Shown: in pieces, positions 55,436 through 64,000 of the stretch
How the letters are laid out: every line of letters starts with the position of its first letter
Position numbering within the stretch: the first letter of the stretch is position 1
Assembly: GCA_013054445.1 (NCBI GenBank)
Contig: JAAMPI010000003.1
Span: forward strand, 1-64,000
DNA: 64,000 nt
Reading direction: 5' to 3'
Origin: Cudoniella acicularis
Taxonomy: Eukaryota > Ascomycota > Leotiomycetes > Helotiales > Helotiaceae
Position numbers and translations under genes: made by a program
Notes under the pieces: model-generated
The model's input: only the letters and a program-made list of their open reading frames with translations
What the model was told of the DNA's origin: nothing
Database searches by the model: none

Positions 55436-56511
55436 GCACAGAGTAGAAATCCTGTCTGTATTATCTGAACAGAAAATCTACGTCAAAATAAAAATAAAAG
55501 ATAAGGAAAAAGGGCTTTGGCAAACAGTCGATTTTTATGAGTTCGTATGCGCGCATGGGATATCAATATTTAGAGGCTCAAAGATTCGAAAATACGGGAC
55601 AAAACAGTAGAAAACTGCGGCGGCCCCGCCCTTGACAATTTAAGAAATGTCAAATTGTCCATCCCTTGAGAAGTCTAAGCAATTCCATCTCGACCCTGAA
55701 TTCCTAAACCTTATCCGTCTTGATATTGAGTGCATGGTAAATCCAGAACTTCAATTTCCTCCAAGAACAAGCCAAGTGTGAAGCTATTCAGTACCAATCT
55801 CCACATGCTTATTCTAACGAGACGTGGCTTATCTTAGAACTAGACTCGTCGACGCGTGGTTTATCTTCCGGCTCTTTAGCATGAACCTAAATGTCTGCCG
55901 GACCTAGCTCCGCTTCATCCATGAGCGCCTCGGTATGAGCTTAAATTTAGCTCAAATCGCAATTTTCTGATGAAAGCAAGATGAACCTCTAAAAATAAAA
56001 TCCTACTTCTTTCATATTGAAACAAAATTTTAAAACTGAATAGAATAAAAAAAAATCTAAGGATACATATGGATGCTGACAGCTGGCACTCACTACAAGG
56101 TCGAAAGAAAAACGTGCAACTTTCAAGATCTATCAAGAGAAGCCGTCTTCTAGGGAAGATTTCCGAGTCTTCCAAGTTTTCCAACTGCCTAAAGCATGTC
56201 TCTTAGCCAGGAACAGACCCCCCTTAGCATCTCGCCCAATTCCCTCACTATCCAGGCACGGCCAGCCCCTATTATCCCCCGGGTTCCGGATGTGGAAATG
56301 CCAAAGCTTAAAATAATGGTCTTCAGCTCACCCAATTCCCAGAGACTTTCATGGACTCCTTGAATAATGCTTGTCAAGGCGCAATTTGAGTTCGATGGGG
56401 GTGCAGTACGAGATACGAGGAAGAGATCGTTCCTAGGCTAGAGATGCAAGGGCCGATGGTTCATTATTCCTGTCGTTTCCTCGCTCCTCTACCTAAAGGT
56501 TCATCAGATAA
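55436..56511. other. Intergenic, no recognised gene
   Basis: Composition returns to normal. The frames 55915-56184 and 56189-56377 (minus) lack any domain character. The first exon(s) of the cysteine-rich gene at 56512 may be here but cannot be placed. Confidence 0.4.
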
Positions 56512-57151
56512 AGACGCGCTCCCCCCGTCTACGCAACCTATTGTCCCAACGCCGCCTTCTATGCTTCGGCTTGCTCGTGCGTCAGCATCCCAGCCACGAC
56601 AACCACTCCCGATCCTTCAACTATAACAGCAACTACTACTATGAAGGTGCCTGCGGCCCCGGTATGCACGACTGGCGCGGTGTTGTGTAATGGTGTTTGC
56701 AATAATTTTCAGAATGACCCGTTGAATTGTGGAAGTTGTGGGAATGTCGTATGTGCCTGCTTTCTTACCCCTTTTCGGTTTTCTTCTGGATGAAAGCGAG
56801 AGAGATGAGCTGAGGAAAAACCTAAAACAGTGTTCAAACAACCAAACCTGCAGCCTCAGTGTTTTTGGTGCTCCCAGCCCCTACGCCTGTTCCCCAGCAG
56901 ATAACTCCGCTTCCTGCGGCATCGGCTGCAAAGGCACCTGTTTCGCCGACGTGAACGGGAATGGGTACTGCGAGGTATCAAGCGCGTGCCCCGGCTTGCT
57001 CAATTGTAATACTAGGAGTGATTGTCCCAGTGGTGTTTGCTTGGTGAATGGGTGTGGACAGGCTTGTGCTAACCAGAGCGCGTTGTGTGTTAATGTTGCG
57101 AGTGCGAAGATATTGTTTAGGAAGAGTGATGAGGGTGTGGGCATCCCGTAA
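56512..57151 (+). CDS. Cysteine-rich secreted-type protein, 5' end unresolved
   Basis: The frame from about 56512 has PPVYATYCPNAAFYASACSCVSIP, a Thr-rich linker, and VCTTGAVLCNGVC, NDPLNCGSCGNV. A GT-AG intron 56749-56830 (GTATGT, AACAG) joins to CSNNQTC and continues SASCGIGCKGTC, CEVSSACPGLLNC, DCPSGVCLVNGCG to the stop at 57149-57151. The splice gives the canonical NCGSCGNVCSNNQTC. It resembles ascomycete secreted Cys-rich proteins with YATYCPNAA and SCSC-type motifs. Upstream an in-frame TAA occurs at 56509-56511, so an earlier exon with the signal peptide is needed or the gene is 5'-truncated. About 20 Cys residues suggest an extracellular, disulfide-bonded protein. Confidence 0.65.
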
Positions 57152-58039
57152 CAGTCTACACATTCCAAATTGCGCCCAGAGAAAGCGAAACATGAGAAAA
57201 TAAGTATATTAATACATTCTTAAGATAAAGTGTTTTACAGATGAATGATGCAAACTTTCGGCCCTCCTGACGTTGGTAATTAATGAGAGAAGCAAAACGG
57301 AACACTATTCGAACGAGTTAGACTCTATTCAAGCCATATCGATAAAAGAACGTACATGATTGTTAGGCTCTCAAAATATCACATTCAACTCCCCGCTCTA
57401 TCACTAACCAAAGATAGCCAGGATAGGCAGACGATGCTCAGTAAATTGTGTAAGGGTCGTTCCCTGTTGATGATGGAATCGAAGCCTCGTCAGATATCAT
57501 CGTCGGAGACTTGGCTGACAAATTCTCAAGGAAGCGGGCTTGCATTTGGTTGATTATTGGTAGAAAGCTTCCCGACTTCGTAGCGACGTGGGTTGTTGGT
57601 GGAATAGATTGTTTCTTTGTAGAAACGGGTTGGTATGAAGTCGGGCAACGGTAGTGTGGCGAGTTTGTTACATCATGATGGACTTTGTAGTCGGAATTGC
57701 ACGCCTTCTTCGATCGGGGTGATGAAGATTGTCTTGATTGCGCTTTGTAGATGACCCTCTTGCTCCTTCGTATTTTCTCTATATAATTCCCTTCCAATTC
57801 CCTATCTTTATGCCTGTATTTCTCGTAATATTCCAAAGATCGAGGGTCCCTTCGATGATTCCGAAGATAGGAAGTCGTTATTTGCTTTATATTGGCAGAG
57901 CCTCATCAAGGTTTCATCTCGGTCAAGCCATTGTAGACGGGTTTATTGAGTACAACGGCTTCGCAGAAGCGTCTCGATCCATCATGCACCTTTCAGATCT
58001 GCCATCTTCCCACCCTTGTGTATTATCGAAAGTCTTCGT
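57152..58039. other. No clear gene; low-complexity minus-strand frame
   Basis: A minus-strand frame at 57438-57836 (132 aa, rich in Lys, Ser and Tyr) may be the cytosolic tail of the small membrane protein upstream, but no splice pair joins them convincingly. Confidence 0.3.
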
Positions 58040-58153
58040 TCAGACAGCGGAATTTTGAGGTTGCGGTTTGGTTGCCATATTGATTAGAGAAGCCACGCCG
58101 ATCACGAAGATGAGGATAATGAGGCATGCGAGGACAATAGGAAGTGTGTCCAT
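58040..58153 (-). CDS. Possible micro-membrane protein (37 aa)
   Basis: ATG at 58153 starts MDTLPIVLACLIILIFVIGVASL, a single strong transmembrane helix, then a short polar tail ending in NSAV and TGA. The DNA after the TGA can be read on for about 40 more codons in the same frame, so it might be a longer gene with a splice or a premature stop. No homologue family is known to me. Confidence is low because such short frames arise by chance, though the composition is clearly hydrophobic. Confidence 0.35.
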   Translation of the reverse strand: MDTLPIVLACLIILIFVIGVASLINMATKPQPQNSAV

Positions 58154-60197
58154 GGCGATGGTTTATCTGCGGCAAAGTTGAAAAATTGGTTTCGATAAAT
58201 CTGGTCGTGTGCTGGCTTTTATGTGCTCGTGTTGAAGTCAACTGTGATAAGGGTTGAATGGTGGGGTGATTGTATAGTTGATGTTGGTATTTACTCTGTA
58301 TTTCAACAGAATTCGAGAAGGTGTTCAGTGCAGATGCAGAGAATGTGAAACGAATTCTCAGAGATCCTTATACTTCTGCATTTATCCACGCACAGATTTG
58401 CTGTCTTCTTGGGCTCTTGGACGCCGCGTAGCCTGATCGGTCGAATCACTTGGTAGTGGGGCTGGCAACGTAACTGCCTCTGGGTGGCCTCTCTCTTCGA
58501 AAATAGAAAATGAAGCTGTTGTTAGAGTCGTGTCTATGCCGATCTTAGCGAGGCTTATTGATGTAAATTCGCGCTTGCAAATTCGATAGAGGATATATTG
58601 TGAATAAAAAGATCGCAACGAGCGGGGTAAATGATGATTCCGTTCCAACACTCGTCGCGGATGCGAGACGGGTGGCAAACGGTAAATGGTCGAATCGCAT
58701 GACTGGAATCCAAAAGGAAGCTTATTTGCTTGGCTTGAAGCACTTTTGTCGAGGTGATTGAAACATCATGCTCTTGACATCAGAACTTATTTGTTTTATT
58801 AAAAAGAAGCTTTCTGGGCGGCTAGAAAGAATTTTAACGAATTTCGGAAGAATTTCGACAGGGAAGCTAGAGATGTAATTATGACGTGGGATTGCGTTCC
58901 GGTGCAATGGATCGCCTTATCTATTTTGATTGCCCTTGCGCACGACTGGTGCTGATCCTGTGGTATAGGGGAATTGATATTCCGAGTGATTTATGTCGTG
59001 TCATAGAAGCTCGTTTCGAAACGTTGATCCAGCAAGCGGGGCTTCCAGAAAACATCATCGATCATCACAACAGTCAATCAGTTCTTGGACTGTTCCTCTG
59101 CCTCCGCGACTTCGCAGATCAAATAATTGGACGAAAAGAAATACGAAGGACCACCTAGGTATCAATTTGAGCGTGTCGAATCGATTCTGCTTACACGTCA
59201 TGCAAGTCGTTAAATCACGATCGCGATCCTCAAGCGCTTGCCCAAAGACCCTTGAGTATCGACTCCGCTCTGCTCGCACATCTGTGCATACGATGAGAAA
59301 TATTTGGGAGTGAGAAGTGAAGGGGGAATAAGATATTTTAGGGGTGTGGTGATGTTGATATATGCTCTAGCGCGGTTCAATTTCGACGATGTTTCTCGGC
59401 TCCTTCACCTCCCGGGAATTTCCCAAAACACAACACTACACATACGCGACTACAGCCTCTGCACAGAGAAGCATACAATGGCAGATGCAAGAGGGGCATT
59501 GGGAAGTGCTTGAGAGGCGCACAGATGAAGATTCCTGCAGAGCTTCGAATAACAAGCACATCGACTTCGAACGTTCCTCGATCTCACGAATTAAATCTAC
59601 ATCCATCCACCACAAAGCCTCCGCACACTTCAACAACCCCCGCCCCCTTTTATTACTTGATCCAGGCACTCGATGTTGATGTCGATTCAATAGATAGTTA
59701 CGAAACCTCGAGTGTAGGGACTGGGCACAAAACGGAAGAGTCGGGAAGACAACAGTCTCGAATTACCTACGGACACGAAGACTACGAAGATAAACTCCCT
59801 CGAATATACCATACGTGATACTAGGAGGACTCGGTGCCAGTGCAGTGTTTAGGTGTGGACACCTGTAAAAACCGCATATCCACAAGTCATGTGTTTAGGA
59901 TAAGCGCTGCTGGAGACCGCCAGTTCAGCTACGAGACAACTTTGTTCGCCTTCTCGAGTGCCTCTTCGCCTGAAGAAAGTGACAGCCAATTGAGAGAAGC
60001 TGGCTTGTGTCAGTGTCTTTGGATTAAGATGCGGGAAATTCTGGGCTTCTCTATTTTCTGACTCAAGATCCTATCCAATTCCTCACAAGACATAGAAAAA
60101 ATGTGCCATTGGTTTAACAAAGATACAACGCAACTACAAATTTTCAATGGAACATCATATCCCTCGCCGGCACTCGGAGAGCATTCTCCCCAAGGTT
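58154..60197. other. Intergenic with weak open frames
   Basis: A plus-strand frame at 58886-59158 (90 aa) contains a plausible helical stretch (CRVIEARFETLIQQAGL). It lacks start context and family evidence. Other frames (59389-59818) appear to be chance. No feature is claimed. Confidence 0.35.
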
Positions 60198-63002
60198 TCA
60201 TTTACGTATCCATTTCGCCATAGATCCCAATCCGCGCTTGTCGCTTCTTTCTCTGACCAAAGGAGTCAACGTAACCCTAATGTACGGCCTTGGCCTTTTC
60301 AAAAAGCACTGATACCAGTACTTATTGGAAGCATTGATTTCCACGTCGCCGAGATTTTTCGTCGATTTCTCAGGTACCAATTCAAAAAAATGTTTGTAAT
60401 TATCCAAGTTAGAATTGTAAGGATACCAGCTATGTTGAAGGTCCGGCATTGGCCATTTGGCAAAATCCCAGGCCAATACCAATCGCTGTAAACGCTCATT
60501 AACGGTGAATCCGAGCTCGGCAAATTTGGCAAAAGCACTGCTAAGCTCGTTGTCGTGGTGAGTAGCTCGTTTATGGGTTAAATCATCCTTTAGTTTGTAT
60601 GTATCATCGTCGAGTCTTTCTTTTCGGAGACGAACGTCGGGATGCCAACATTGATTTGGTTGGCAGAAGAACCATTTCTTCCGCCCAAGGAGTATAACAG
60701 ACCACGCGAGGGTTTCGACGGCAGTCAGACCAAGTCTGTTACGTAACCCTAGATCAGCACCATGCGAGAGTAGGATATCAATGTTCTCCGCTCTTCCAGC
60801 AGCGCAGGCGTAGTGCAGAGGTGAATCGCCTTGCAGATCGGTCACATTGATCAATTGGGGCGAAATCTTCTCGAGGAACATACTCAGTAGAGACCTTTCA
60901 GCTGGTACCTCTCTGGGGCTGCCAGGTAGCCTTTCATTCCAGGGTTCCAACTTGGAGTGGCCGGTAACCGCAAGAAGGTGCAGCAGAGAGATTCCGTTTT
61001 CTCTATCAATGACAATATCCTCGCTGGAAACATTCCCTTGTTTCCACTCAAAGAAAGCATCTAGAAGACTGACCACGTAGTCTTTGTCGTAGAAACCGTC
61101 TTGGATATACTGAATGACGACTTCACCAAGTATGCTAACCCTTTCATGGAATAATTTGGGTTGGCCAAGGTCGGTCTTCAGATAACCACCCTTTCCCCCA
61201 TTTAAAATGTGCAACTGATCACTGACTTGGATCAATGGATCGGCGCCAACTTGTAGAAGTTGTTTCGCCATTTGGAGCTTCTTGTTGCGTACTGCGAGAT
61301 GAAATGCCGTGAGAGAATCTACCTTTTCTTTTACATTGACGTCAATGCCGAGGCGTAGAAGCCACTGCAAGATCTGGTGATCCGTTTTTGGATCCCTTGG
61401 GACCAACGCCAGGATATGGAGGCATGTCAAGCCGCGGCGAGTGGTACGGCTTGCTCCATCTGCCCCTTGAGATAGGAGGTACTCTACAAAATCAACGCGT
61501 CCATAGAGCACGGCGGTATGAAGGTATGTCATCCCTTTCCATCGACTATTGACTGACCACCCAGCGGTCTCGATGAGATACCTTGTGATATAAAGATGGC
61601 CGTGACGCACGGCGGACCAAAGAACAAGGTTGTCGTATCCAGGCTGCAGATTGAGCAGTAATTTCAGAGCACCCATTACCTTGCCATCGTTCTCAAATCC
61701 AAAGCGCAATCTTCGTTCGGGACCATCGTCTTCTGAGACTAATAAGCCCAAGGGCGTCCGAGAAAACTCGGAGGGAAGCCCCGATCGCTGAGCTTGGGAA
61801 AAGAAAGATTTCAATATTTCTATGTTTGTGCAGGGAGTTTCAAGTAATAACCCCGGCTTGCCTGTGATGCGTGACATGTTCTCGCTCGCGAATTTGGCTC
61901 CTAACTTCAACAACTGCTCGGCGAGAGCCCATTTGCCGTTGACCATGGCCCATCGAAGTGGAGTGGTGGACCGTCCTTGCAAAACCGAAAAGTCCGTTTG
62001 GGTTGATGTTAGATATATGACATCGCATTTCCGGTTCACATCACCACCGCGATTGACAATCAAGCGAGCCAATTCTATGGCTTCGGAGTCTTCTGCAATA
62101 TTGACAAGATGGTGTAGTGCACTTGGTTCAGAGCAACTACTGCTAACTTTTTCAGAATACGACTCTTGACAATCTGCTTTCCACTCAGTTCCCGGCAGAC
62201 AGCCCGCTCCCCTTTCTATAAGAATTCTGGCTGTGGTCACATGGCCCCGGCTTAGTGCAGACAAGAGAGGCGTTTGATGTCTTTCGTCGCAGTTTTCCGC
62301 GTCGATATCAAATCCGCGATCCAACAGCACCAAAATAGCATCATGGAAGCCAAAGAAGGCAGCCAGGTGCAAAAGTGAGCCATAGACGTAAGCTCCCCCT
62401 GAAAGATTCTTGATAGCATAGAGGAGCCGAATGGACCTAGATGATGCAGCGGTCATCTCCCCTTCGCATGACGCAGCCAGTAACTTGTCTCGTTCGCTGT
62501 CTAGCTGCCTCGCTAGAGCATCGGGGTCATGCATCGAGAAAAAAGGTAGCAGGTCTTCCGCAGCGTTGAAATTCGGCGCCTCCGTATTGCGGGGGCTAAG
62601 GACGAGTTGACTATTATCGCAGACTTCGCGGAACTTCGAAAAGAATCGTGAACGCAGTTCTCTCAGAGAAATTCCTGAACCGCTCTTGCTCGCTTCTACA
62701 AGCCAAGTCTCAAGAACATCGTCAGACAAGTCCAGATCAATGTTGTAGGTAGCTGCCAGACTACTAACAAGAGCTTTTGCATCAGCGGATTCAAGATCGG
62801 CCGCAGAGATGAGATGGCGAAAGCCTCTCGGGATGTCTTTTTCGACCCCAAGGCCGATTAAATGGCGAATGCCAATCTCAAACATTTCCTTGGCTTCGTC
62901 TTTTTCCTCGCCTTCCTCATCGCCGTTTTCGCTATGGTTTGCTTGAATTTGAAGAGCTTCGTACGGCTCATGTGCGATCAGAAGGTTGTCTAAGGGTCGT
63001 AC
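60198..63002 (-). CDS. Large ankyrin-repeat protein, 5' exon missing
   Basis: From the ATG at 62885 the frame codes 895 aa. Open coding continues upstream to a probable acceptor at 63002 (CACCGTAG|GTACG), giving VRPLDNLLIAHEPYEALQI and a Glu-rich stretch before MFEIGIRHLIGLGV. The start codon and any upstream exon were not found; no convincing partner exists in 63003-63420. Ankyrin repeats are at about residues 165-235 (LLHLAAFFGFHDAILVLL, TPLLSALSRGHVTTARIL), about 305, 425-550 (YLHTAVLYGRVDFVEYLL, CLHILALV, AFHLAVRNKKLQMAKQLL) and 690-725 (SPLHYACAAGRAENIDILL). The N- and C-terminal ends have no named domain. It resembles fungal ankyrin proteins that often carry a kinase or STAND module at the N-terminus, absent here. 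Probably functional or recently damaged. Confidence 0.85.
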   Translation of the reverse strand, partial: VRPLDNLLIAHEPYEALQIQANHSENGDEEGEEKDEAKEMFEIGIRHLIGLGVEKDIPRGFRHLISAADLESADAKALVSSLAATYNIDLDLSDDVLETWLVEASKSGSGISLRELRSRFFSKFREVCDNSQLVLSPRNTEAPNFNAAEDLLPFFSMHDPDALARQLDSERDKLLAASCEGEMTAASSRSIRLLYAIKNLSGGAYVYGSLLHLAAFFGFHDAILVLLDRGFDIDAENCDERHQTPLLSALSRGHVTTARILIERGAGCLPGTEWKADCQESYSEKVSSSCSEPSALHHLVNIAEDSEAIELARLIVNRGGDVNRKCDVIYLTSTQTDFSVLQGRSTTPLRWAMVNGKWALAEQLLKLGAKFASENMSRITGKPGLLLETPCTNIEILKSFFSQAQRSGLPSEFSRTPLGLLVSEDDGPERRLRFGFENDGKVMGALKLLLNLQPGYDNLVLWSAVRHGHLYITRYLIETAGWSVNSRWKGMTYLHTAVLYGRVDFVEYLLSQGADGASRTTRRGLTCLHILALVPRDPKTDHQILQWLLRLGIDVNVKEKVDSLTAFHLAVRNKKLQMAKQLLQVGADPLIQVSDQLHILNGGKGGYLKTDLGQPKLFHERVSILGEVVIQYIQDGFYDKDYVVSLLDAFFEWKQGNVSSEDIVIDRENGISLLHLLAVTGHSKLEPWNERLPGSPREVPAERSLLSMFLEKISPQLINVTDLQGDSPLHYACAAGRAENIDILLSHGADLGLRNRLGLTAVETLAWSVILLGRKKWFFCQPNQCWHPDVRLRKERLDDDTYKLKDDLTHKRATHHDNELSSAFAKFAELGFTVNERLQRLVLAWDFAKWPMPDLQHSWYPYNSNLDNYKHFFELVPEKSTKNLGDVEINASNKYWYQCFLKRPRPYIRVTLTPLVRERSDKRGLGSMAKWIRK

Positions 63003-63420
63003 CTACGGTGACAAGCCCATTCGGTCAGCAATTACGAAATTATAAACGAGCGTTAAAAGAGTGCTGTCAAAATACACGGTGAGTAGAAATTGTCTTACTT
63101 TAAGCCGAGACTTAGGGCGCCAGTGTAAGCTTTCCCAATATTCTCTCTTTTTTTATATTGTTACAATTGTTGATATTGTGCTTGAACCTGTACCGTTTGC
63201 AACGGCATGGCTTTGAGTCATCTCGGAGCACCTAGTATGCATCAGCCGCCGATCCAAATCGCGATGCTAGACAGTCGTACCTCAAATCTCCAAGAAGCTC
63301 TCCATCGGGGCCTGCTTGACGAGCGACAGACATCATCGACATCCATATAGCCCCATCTATTCTCCAGATAGAACAATTGGGGATTGCTGTGCACTCTGCC
63401 ATACCCACCTCAGCCAAGTA
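63003..63420. other. Gap between ankyrin gene and kinase relic
   Basis: No exon can be recognised on the minus strand. The plus-strand frame entering at 63316 is poor until the kinase motifs begin after 63420. Confidence 0.4.
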
Positions 63421-63792
63421 TTTCTCGTTGGATGGCAGCATGTACGTCCTAATGATGCGCGTCGGCTGACTGGGTCTGAAGGCAGCTCACAGGGGATTGG
63501 GGATCTGGACATGTATATTCACAGAGACAGGCTCTGCGGTTTAAGGTTTGAATTATTGTCAGGTGGTGATGAATTCCCGCGATTTCGAAAGAGTTACGAT
63601 ATGTACAGCTTCGGTATTGTCTTGATGGAGATTGCCTTTTGGGAGCCTATAACGGCACTGGCCTCGACAACCGAGCGGGAGGAGATGTTAAAGTTACAGA
63701 CTATTGACAGCGGTGAAAAAGCGATTAAGTGGTGGGAAATCATAAAGAAGATTGCAGAGAGCGAGCTAGCTGCCGAGATGGGGCTTGCGTAA
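63421..63792 (+). pseudogene. Kinase C-lobe relic (HeLo-kinase type)
   Basis: LVGWQHVRPND and GDLDMYIHRDRL lead to RFRKSYDMYSFGIVLMEIAFWEPI, matching the C-lobe of fungal protein kinases that are often fused to a HeLo-like N-terminal domain. Catalytic loop and N-lobe are not found upstream. The frame ends at TAA 63790-63792 before the usual C-terminus; further weak similarity (AVLFCLRDKEEAKP, then VMRVLELI) continues in shifted frames. It is a fragment of a dead gene on the strand opposite to the ankyrin gene. Confidence 0.65.
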
Positions 63793-64000
63793 CGAGATGC
63801 CGTTCTATTCTGCCTTCGGGATAAGGAAGAAGCAAAGCCAACACGCGTGAAGATAAGCTCAACGAAGAAGGGTTCGAAAAATTAGGGATCGAAAAGGACT
63901 TCTTTTAGAAGGTGATGAGAGTACTGGAACTTATTTATGTCTAGGGTACGTCTAGGGTGTTGTATTAACGTCAACACTCCTTTAATTTGCAGGCATCCGT

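Noticed and set aside
56444..56626. Plus-strand frame of 60 aa
   Set aside because: Different frame from the Cys-rich protein and Pro/Ser-rich by chance.
1..64000. CRISPR arrays, rRNA genes, biosynthetic gene cluster
   Set aside because: I found no evenly spaced direct repeats, no rRNA-like sequence and no polyketide or peptide synthetase signature.

Overview
The window is nuclear DNA from a filamentous ascomycete (Pezizomycotina). The evidence is short spliceosomal introns (about 46-57 bases in the housekeeping genes), fungal-only families (HET, STAND N-terminal domain, Env7-type kinase, fungal-specific transcription-factor domain) and repeats degraded in the manner of repeat-induced point mutation (RIP), where CAA, CAG and CGA codons have become stops. 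Placement in Leotiomycetes is only an impression from protein style.

Layout. (1) 1-5.1 kb: the 3' end of an unrecognised gene, an alpha/beta hydrolase and a four-intron regulator without a zinc cluster. (2) 5.1-16.1 kb: an AT-rich, RIP-degraded repeat island with two solo LTRs carrying perfect 5-bp target-site duplications (TSDs), an LTR-like block joined to a 5'-truncated Ty3/Gypsy pol, a diverged tandem repeat, a long hairpin and a pair of inverted repeats about 8.8 kb apart. (3) 16.1-29.5 kb: a belt of broken self/non-self-recognition and signalling genes: a HET pseudogene, a STAND-N/WD40 pseudogene, a kinase-like pseudogene ending at a 676-bp MITE, an MFS transporter pseudogene and a HET fragment. 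One intact secreted beta-propeller gene sits among them. (4) 29.7-45.4 kb: a clean gene-dense block holding a secreted S33 tripeptidyl aminopeptidase-like enzyme, a DPP V-type S9 peptidase, an Env7/STK16-like kinase, a secreted beta-lactamase-fold protein, a coiled-coil protein, translation factor eIF4A and an F-box/JmjC protein. (5) 45.5-55.4 kb: a second RIP island containing a nearly full-length chromovirus (LTR-gag-pol-chromodomain-LTR). A TRIM-like non-autonomous LTR element is nested in its gag with a perfect TSD, and a further solo LTR lies upstream. (6) 55.4-64 kb: a cysteine-rich secreted-type gene, a possible micro-membrane protein, a large ankyrin-repeat gene whose 5' end is missing, and a kinase C-lobe relic.

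Functionally, the clean block combines housekeeping (eIF4A, Env7) with peptide degradation. The S33 and S9 peptidases are neighbours on the same strand and could act in sequence on peptides, although only the S33 enzyme has a signal peptide. The most unusual signals are in the repeats. Every LTR family seen carries the palindrome CACGTG. Three LTRs share a GGCCAAAA box, a hairpin whose stem sequence differs but whose pairing is kept, and a TATA box. I saw no CRISPR array, rRNA gene or intact tRNA.
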